Of a DNA stretch of 46,187 bases, positions 41,177-46,187 are shown piece by piece. The notes under the pieces are model-generated. The model saw only the letters and a program-made list of their open reading frames with translations, did no database searches and was not told the DNA's origin. This DNA comes from Hyphomonadaceae bacterium (GTDB lineage: Bacteria > Pseudomonadota > Alphaproteobacteria > Caulobacterales > Maricaulaceae), in NCBI GenBank assembly GCA_013001295.1, contig JABDMW010000002.1, positions 1 through 46,187 of the forward strand, written 5' to 3'. The first letter of the stretch is position 1, and each line of letters begins with the position of its first letter. Made by a program: the position numbers and the translations under genes.

Positions 41177-41791
41177 CTAGGTTAAATTTGTTGTTTTTAA
41201 TACCTTATAGGCTTTGACCACACGCTGGAAATCCAATTCGGTCGTCCGGTCACCTCCATTGGCGTCCGGATGCAGTTTTTTAACAAGCTTAGTATACCGT
41301 TCCCGTACCATTTTCGGGCCGGAGAATTCATCCAGTCCCAGATCGTTGAGCGCTTTGATCTGCAGCTTCGTCAACCGGCGTCTGGGTTGTTCCGCAACAG
41401 GCTCATCGCCCTCTTTGAAAATATTATAGCCGTCCGCATAGGCTGCGCCGCCGCCGGTTTTCGATTTCTTACGCGCTTTCGCCCGCTCACCGGTATTTTT
41501 GCGCACATCCCAGGTCGGGCGGTGCCCATGGCGGGCGCCAACTTGCCATTCTGTGATGTCTTCGTCCGTCATGCCTGAGAAGAAATTCCAGTTTTTATTG
41601 TATTCTCGGGCGTGTGCCTCACAGAAATAATAAAAATCGCGCAGCCGGTCTGGACTTTTGGGCGCGCGACAGCCGCCTTTGGAGACGCATCCCGCCCATT
41701 CGCACTCTTTTTCTTCCGGCTTAAGCTTGGAACCCGGGGGTTTAATCCTTATATCCAAGCCCTTAGGACGGTATTTAAAGTCATCAGCCAT
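41177..41791 (-). CDS. C-terminal J-domain protein of the cobST cluster
   Basis: A 204-residue protein with its J domain at the C-terminus: about 145-204, with RYTKLVKKLHPDANGG carrying the HPD motif. That should stimulate a DnaK-type chaperone. The N-terminal part holds four or more Cys (CEWAGCVSKGGC...YFCEAH) that could bind a metal, and the WNFFSGMTDEDITEWQ motif typical of the alphaproteobacterial relatives found beside cobS. The cluster arrangement bolA / J protein / cobS / cobT is conserved in alphaproteobacteria, but why a J protein sits with the chelatase is not established. Confidence 0.92.
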   Translation of the reverse strand: MADDFKYRPKGLDIRIKPPGSKLKPEEKECEWAGCVSKGGCRAPKSPDRLRDFYYFCEAHAREYNKNWNFFSGMTDEDITEWQVGARHGHRPTWDVRKNTGERAKARKKSKTGGGAAYADGYNIFKEGDEPVAEQPRRRLTKLQIKALNDLGLDEFSGPKMVRERYTKLVKKLHPDANGGDRTTELDFQRVVKAYKVLKTTNLT

Positions 41792-41841
41792 GTTTCATCT
41801 TTCGAGAATTTATTTAGCGCTATTAAAAAAAGGAAACTAAA

Positions 41842-42126
41842 ATGGGGGTAATTGCCGACAGTATCAAGGAAAAACTAACGCAAAGTTTCAATCCATCGCA
41901 GTTAGACGTCATCGACGAGTCCCATAAACACGCCGGACACGCCGGTGCTGCCGCTCACGCCGCCAAGCACGGGAGCGGAGAAAGCCACTTTCATGTGCGC
42001 ATTGTCTCACCAAAATTCAAGGGGATGTCCCGCCTCGCCCGCCACCGCGCCGTCATGGACGTGCTCGCCGACGAAATGAACGGTAAAGTGCATGCGCTGC
42101 GGTTGGAGGCGGTAGCTCCTGAATAG
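41842..42126 (+). CDS. BolA family protein
   Basis: A 94-residue BolA-like protein, divergent from the J-domain gene 50 nt away, with AAGGAAA before the ATG. Residues about 52-85 (SHFHVRIVSPKFKGMSRLARHRAVMDVLADEM...VHALRLEA) are the BolA core, including the conserved RHR-VM helix and the C-terminal His. No Cys is present, so monothiol-glutaredoxin partnering would rely on the His residues. An unusual His/Ala-rich stretch, HAGHAGAAAHAAKHG, fills the loop. Confidence 0.93.
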   Translation: MGVIADSIKEKLTQSFNPSQLDVIDESHKHAGHAGAAAHAAKHGSGESHFHVRIVSPKFKGMSRLARHRAVMDVLADEMNGKVHALRLEAVAPE

Positions 42127-42160
42127 ACGGAAAAAATAGAGTCTAGTCTGGATCTTCGAT

Positions 42161-43117
42161 TCAATAATACACCTCATTGTCCTTGACCAGATAGTCCCCG
42201 GCCAAATCTAGCGCTTTGTCCCAAAGCCGTCCCGCCAAATCCATATCGTTAACCAGCGGATGATCTTTCGCGTGTTTGGGATTGCTGTCCGCGAAATGCA
42301 GCCCTGTGACGCCGTCAAGATCAAGGTGTGCAGCGACAAAGCAATGCGTGGCAGCGCCCTGGGCAATGCTTCGGGTCCACGGTCCAGCGAAAGCCGAGAT
42401 CATTTTGACAATTAGACTTTCGGTATCGTTGGCCAGATTGGTACGGATCACGCCGGGATGGACAGAATTTGACGTGACCTTCGTATCCGCTAGACGCTTG
42501 GCCAGCTCTTTACTGAGCAGCATCGAAGCCAGTTTGGAATGCCCATACGCTGTCAAAGCGCTATAGCCTTCACTGAAATCCAGATCTTCAAACTGGATGC
42601 CGGTTTTCTTGGGCGCGGTTGTATATCCTTCACTGGCAACAATGGCGAGGCGGGCGCTCGGCGCAGCCTTAACCAACGGCATGAGGTGATTAATCAGCAC
42701 GAAATGGCCCAAGAAATTGACAGCAAACTGTATTTCAAGGGGCTCTTTATATTTGTTTACGACGGCATAGGGCGGGCACATAATCCCCGCATTGGTCAGT
42801 ACCACGTCTAAAGATTTGAATTGTTCCTTGATCGCTTTGGCGCACGCGACAATCGAATTAGGATCAGCAAGATCGCATTCAAAGGCGCTTGTTTCGCCCG
42901 GTGTTTCGTCGCAAGCCGTGCTGGCAGCTTCCAGTGTTCTGTCCAGCCCAATCACATGAGCGCCGCGCAAGGCCAGTACACGCATGGCTTCTTTCCCGAG
43001 GCCCGAACCAACGCCCGTAATCAGGACAGCCTTTCCCGACAGATCAACGCCTTCGGTGACATCTTCCGCTGTGGATTTTTTACCGAATCCTGATGAATAA
43101 TCTTGAGACAAACCCAT
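42161..43117 (-). CDS. Short-chain dehydrogenase/reductase
   Basis: A 318-residue classical SDR, related to the retinol-dehydrogenase/WWOX-like branch. It has an AGGAGG ribosome site 6 nt before the ATG. The dinucleotide motif TGVGSGLGKE, the NAG motif (LTNAGIM), the catalytic Ser region (VASEGYTT) and YGHSK (Tyr and Lys) are present. The length and N-terminal extension (MGLSQDYSSGFGKKSTAEDVTEGVDL) fit NADP-dependent members acting on lipophilic substrates. It is a lone gene; the substrate is unknown. Confidence 0.92.
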   Translation of the reverse strand: MGLSQDYSSGFGKKSTAEDVTEGVDLSGKAVLITGVGSGLGKEAMRVLALRGAHVIGLDRTLEAASTACDETPGETSAFECDLADPNSIVACAKAIKEQFKSLDVVLTNAGIMCPPYAVVNKYKEPLEIQFAVNFLGHFVLINHLMPLVKAAPSARLAIVASEGYTTAPKKTGIQFEDLDFSEGYSALTAYGHSKLASMLLSKELAKRLADTKVTSNSVHPGVIRTNLANDTESLIVKMISAFAGPWTRSIAQGAATHCFVAAHLDLDGVTGLHFADSNPKHAKDHPLVNDMDLAGRLWDKALDLAGDYLVKDNEVYY

Positions 43118-43204
43118 TGTCGTCCTCCTGCTTTATTAGGCCGTGTTACATTTTTACAGCTAGTCTATTGAAATCAATGTCAACAAACGCCCTGTGGATC
43201 TCGC

Positions 43205-44764
43205 CTATTTTTTTTCCACATCGCGGACAACACCATCCATAAAGCGCACGCCCCACCCTGCATGACCTTTAGGCGAGGTCGGAGTGGCTTTATCCAGCCA
43301 GTCGACGCCTGCAATATCCAAATGGATCCAGGGACGGTCTTCATCAACGAACGTGCCGATCACGGCTCCGCCAATACTGGCACCTGGTCTGCCTGCGGTA
43401 CTTTTTAAATCGGCGATATCAGACTTGATGGCTTTGAAATGCGCATCATTGAGAGGCAGCGGCCAGACATCCTCTCCCACGCGTTTACCCACCTCCATCA
43501 TTTTCATCGACAAATCCCAATCATGGGAAATGACGCCCGCATATTCGTAGCCGAGCGCGCGCCCGACGGATCCCGTCAATGTCGCAATATCAATCAGCAG
43601 AGACGGGTCGTATTCCTTTTGCACATAAGTCATTGCATCGGACAGTACGAGACGCCCTTCTGCGTCGGTCGACATCACTTCGATGGTTTTCCCGGACATC
43701 GTTTCGAGCACATCGCCCGGGCGTATCGCATCCGCTGCCGGCATGTTTTCTGCCATCGCCATAACACCGACCAGATTGGCGTTTGCACTCCGTTTTGCGA
43801 CCGCATATACGGTACCCGCTACAGCGGCGGCACCGGACAAATCGGATTTCATCGCCCATTGGCCCGTATTGGGTTTGATACTGATCCCGCCTGTATCAAA
43901 GGTTATCCCTTTACCGACCAGAGCGACCGGGTCTTCCCCACGCGTCCCGCCCATATAACTGATAACAATTAGGCGCGGATCGTGAACAGATCCCTGCCCA
44001 ACGCCCATCAATGCACCCATTTTATTACGGCGCATGTCTGAAACGCCAAGCACATCGATTTTGACGCCGGCAACGCCACTGAACAATTCGCGGACCCCTT
44101 GGGCAAAACTTTCGGGATAGATGGATTTTCCGGGTTCGGTTCCCATATCGCGGGCAAAATTCACACCTGTCACGACGTGTTCGAGATCCCCTTCATAAAG
44201 CGATTTAGATGCGTTCATATTGTCAGAGTGGAATGCGACGGTGCGGTCGATTTCTTTTGCATTTTCTTTGTATTTTGTGAATTCATAAGAACTGAGCGCA
44301 TATCCCATTGCAATCTGTGCGGCAGCTGTGTCGACATTTGTGTCGAGACCATCAACCATCACACTTAAGTCCTTTTCATTATCTGATGCTTGCGCCACAT
44401 ACCCGCCGAGGTCACGCAAATCCCGCGTCGACAAGTTTTCATCACCTGTACCGATCACCGTTATGCGTGCGAACGGGCTTAACCCGTACAAATGTAGCTT
44501 CTTACCAAATTTTCCTTCAAACTCAGCGTCTTTCAAGGCTAACGCCAACCGTCCGTCGGTTTTTTCATTTACGTCAGCGGACGTTCCCGAGAGATCTTCG
44601 TCTTCACCCATAAAGATTGTCACATGTTCTTGGGTCTCCGCAGACAATGCGCCAAAAGCGAATTCAGTATGGGCGAATGCAGATGCGGCGAAGCCGAATG
44701 TCGATATTAGAGCCAATGCTGAGACCGAGAGAAGACGTGATGAAAAATTGGAAATCAAACGCAT
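43205..44764 (-). CDS. Exported leucyl aminopeptidase (M17 family)
   Basis: From the ATG at 44764 the product has 519 residues. The N-terminus MRLISNFSSRLLSVSALALISTFGFAASAFA is a clear Sec signal; the open frame extends 48 residues further up but that part lacks family likeness. The two-zinc site is intact: VGKGITFDTGGISIKP, AMKSDLSGA and MSTDAEGRLVLSDA supply the Lys, Asp, Glu and Arg residues known from PepA. PepA itself is cytosolic, so a signal peptide makes this an envelope or secreted aminopeptidase, probably for peptide scavenging. It lies 105 nt from the end of the amidohydrolase gene on the same strand. Confidence 0.93.
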   Translation of the reverse strand: MRLISNFSSRLLSVSALALISTFGFAASAFAHTEFAFGALSAETQEHVTIFMGEDEDLSGTSADVNEKTDGRLALALKDAEFEGKFGKKLHLYGLSPFARITVIGTGDENLSTRDLRDLGGYVAQASDNEKDLSVMVDGLDTNVDTAAAQIAMGYALSSYEFTKYKENAKEIDRTVAFHSDNMNASKSLYEGDLEHVVTGVNFARDMGTEPGKSIYPESFAQGVRELFSGVAGVKIDVLGVSDMRRNKMGALMGVGQGSVHDPRLIVISYMGGTRGEDPVALVGKGITFDTGGISIKPNTGQWAMKSDLSGAAAVAGTVYAVAKRSANANLVGVMAMAENMPAADAIRPGDVLETMSGKTIEVMSTDAEGRLVLSDAMTYVQKEYDPSLLIDIATLTGSVGRALGYEYAGVISHDWDLSMKMMEVGKRVGEDVWPLPLNDAHFKAIKSDIADLKSTAGRPGASIGGAVIGTFVDEDRPWIHLDIAGVDWLDKATPTSPKGHAGWGVRFMDGVVRDVEKK

Positions 44765-44868
44765 GGAAGAGACTTTCTTTTTGCAGGAGGAGGGAAATTT
44801 ATCCTGGATTAAAAAGAGCGGAGCGCCAGCTGTCAAATAGAGATTGTGAAAATACTGAGATTCGAAAA

Positions 44869-46187
44869 TTATTTGACTTTCTCCCAGTCTCTTGCTCCGG
44901 CGACCCATGTCGAAAGCACGTTGATGTCTTTAAGATCGTTCGGAGCGGTTTTAAGCGGATTTTTATCGAGAATAACGAAATCGGCCCATTTGCCCGGTTC
45001 CAGTGACCCCAGCATGTCTTCCTGAAAGGCACCATAAGCGTTTTCAGTTATCATGGCATGTAACGCTTCCTCGGTACTCAATGCCTGGTCCATATACCAG
45101 CCAGGTACATCTTCGCTTAAGGGTTGGCGCGTGACAGAAAAGTAAAGTGTTTCCATCGGGGTCCAAGGTTCACCGGGAAGGTCGGAATTTATCAACAAAC
45201 GACCGCCGGCGTCTTTGATCCTTCGCCAGGCATAGGCATGTTTGATGCGCTGCGGACCGACCCGGTCTTCCGCCCATTTGCTGTCCCCCACGGCATGAGA
45301 AGATTGCATACTGGCGAGGACACCGAGCGTGGCCATACGTGTATAAAAATCCGGCAAGACCACTTGTGCATGCTCGATCCGCCAGCGGTGATCTACATTC
45401 TTGCCCGCAGTTGCTGCTTCATAGATGTTCAGTGTGCGGTTATTTCCCTCATCGCCAATGGCATGCACGGCCATTTGAAATCCATGGATCACCGCCCGCT
45501 CTGCTAAAGAATTGACCGCTTTTGGGGTGATACGCTCGGTCGGACGGGCGGCTTCCGGTTTGTCCGCGTAAGGTTCCGCCATCAATGCAGTGCGGGAGCC
45601 GAGCGAACCATCATAAAATACTTTAATGCCTCGGATATCAAGGAAATCGTCCGCATCGTCGAGCGGACCGGATTTAAACCAATTGCGCATCAAAGCTTCG
45701 TCATTGCCATCCAGCATGCCGTAAACCCGGATCGGCAATTGGTTTTCCGCACGCAGTGTTTTGAAAGCGTCCACATCGGCCCGGGCCATACCGGCCTCAT
45801 GGATCGAGGTCACGCCGGCCGCGGCCATTTCTTTTAGTCCTGCTTTAATCGCCTGCTGCAGACGTTCGGCACTGGGTTCCGGGATATGCTGATTGACCAA
45901 CCCCTGGGCCAAGGTCAGCATCACGCCCGTCGGCTCACCGTTTTCGCGGCGTAAGATATCGCCAATTTCGGGGTCGGTGGTATCTTTGTCAATGCCAGCG
46001 ACTTCCAACGCAGCGCCATTATAAAACCCGGCAAATCCGTGCAGGCTTTCCAAATGTACGGGATTGTCTGGAAACGCGGCATCAAGCGCAGCGCGGTCCG
46101 GATAGCCAATGCTTGCGAACACACCTTCATCCCAGCCTTGCCCGATGAGCCAGTCTCCAGGAGTGGGATCAGGATAAAATTTCTTCA
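44869..46187 (-). CDS. YtcJ-like amidohydrolase (5' truncated)
   Basis: The frame is open to the last bases of the window, so the N-terminus (usually with the HxH metal motif) is missing. About 439 residues are visible. It belongs to the amidohydrolase_3 (YtcJ/AepA) family: WLIGQGWDEGVF, VTSIHEAGMARADV, the metal-region Lys of IKVFYDGSLGSRTALM, QMAVHAIGDEGNNR, HRWRIEHAQVV and the late Asp in LINSDLPGEPWTPMETLY. A GTG at 46122 is internal, not a start. Members are often exported and hydrolyse amide bonds; the substrate is unknown. It probably shares a transcript with the exported aminopeptidase, which would fit peptide or amide breakdown. Confidence 0.92.
   Translation of the reverse strand, partial: KKFYPDPTPGDWLIGQGWDEGVFASIGYPDRAALDAAFPDNPVHLESLHGFAGFYNGAALEVAGIDKDTTDPEIGDILRRENGEPTGVMLTLAQGLVNQHIPEPSAERLQQAIKAGLKEMAAAGVTSIHEAGMARADVDAFKTLRAENQLPIRVYGMLDGNDEALMRNWFKSGPLDDADDFLDIRGIKVFYDGSLGSRTALMAEPYADKPEAARPTERITPKAVNSLAERAVIHGFQMAVHAIGDEGNNRTLNIYEAATAGKNVDHRWRIEHAQVVLPDFYTRMATLGVLASMQSSHAVGDSKWAEDRVGPQRIKHAYAWRRIKDAGGRLLINSDLPGEPWTPMETLYFSVTRQPLSEDVPGWYMDQALSTEEALHAMITENAYGAFQEDMLGSLEPGKWADFVILDKNPLKTAPNDLKDINVLSTWVAGARDWEKVK

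Overview
The window reads as a chromosomal segment of an alphaproteobacterium. The main reasons are the BolA / J-domain protein / CobS / CobT cluster, a GlgC very close to the rhizobial type, and the general mix of genes. Codon use looks even across the window, and I saw no insertion sequences, phage genes, rRNA, tRNA or CRISPR arrays. A marine or freshwater oligotroph (Hyphomonadaceae- or Parvularculaceae-like) would fit, but that placement is a guess.

Layout. Positions 1-2573 (+): three tightly packed genes, namely the 3' end of a catalase-like haem protein, a 238-residue unknown with DyP-like sequence, and a DyP-type peroxidase. Positions 2627-5812 (-): a large cyclase/AAA/TPR signalling protein. 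Positions 5879-6835 (-): an SMP-30-type lactonase. Positions 7078-20125: a complete glycogen locus split around one divergent promoter region near 11.75-11.93 kb. glgP-glgB run left, and glgC-glgA-glgX/malQ fusion-pgm run right. That region holds a perfect 14-bp palindrome overlapping a near-consensus promoter, a direct repeat and a possible 14-residue leader ORF. Positions 20152-21150 (-): a KDG-kinase-like sugar kinase. Positions 21226-22638 (-): an exported BON-MscS channel. Positions 22763-25966 (-): a self-sufficient P450-reductase fusion of the CYP102 (P450 BM3) type. Positions 26135-27207 (-): a probable 57-residue membrane protein and an anchored C39-like protein.

Positions 27407-31482 (+): an apparent operon of iron-type alcohol dehydrogenase, 4HBT thioesterase, alpha/beta-hydrolase-like protein lacking its nucleophile, beta-lactamase-family esterase and MmcQ/YjbR protein. 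Positions 31479-32192 (-): a four-helix membrane protein plus a tiny XRE regulator, preceded by two matching inverted repeats. Then gpmA, a lipoprotein methyltransferase and polA (-), a small membrane protein and a TonB-C-like protein (+), cobT-cobS-J-domain gene (-), bolA (+), an SDR (-), an exported M17 aminopeptidase (-) and an amidohydrolase cut by the window end (-).

How they work together. The glycogen genes cover synthesis (Pgm, GlgC, GlgA, GlgB) and breakdown (GlgP, GlgX/MalQ), joined at glucose-1-phosphate. The sugar kinase, lactonase and phosphoglycerate mutase nearby belong to central sugar metabolism, but nothing shows they are co-regulated. The most promising leads are the haem-peroxidase trio, the glycogen control region, the XRE/membrane-protein module with its paired operators, and the nucleophile-less hydrolase. 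None is proven to be a new system. All calls come from reading sequence by eye; no database search was run.
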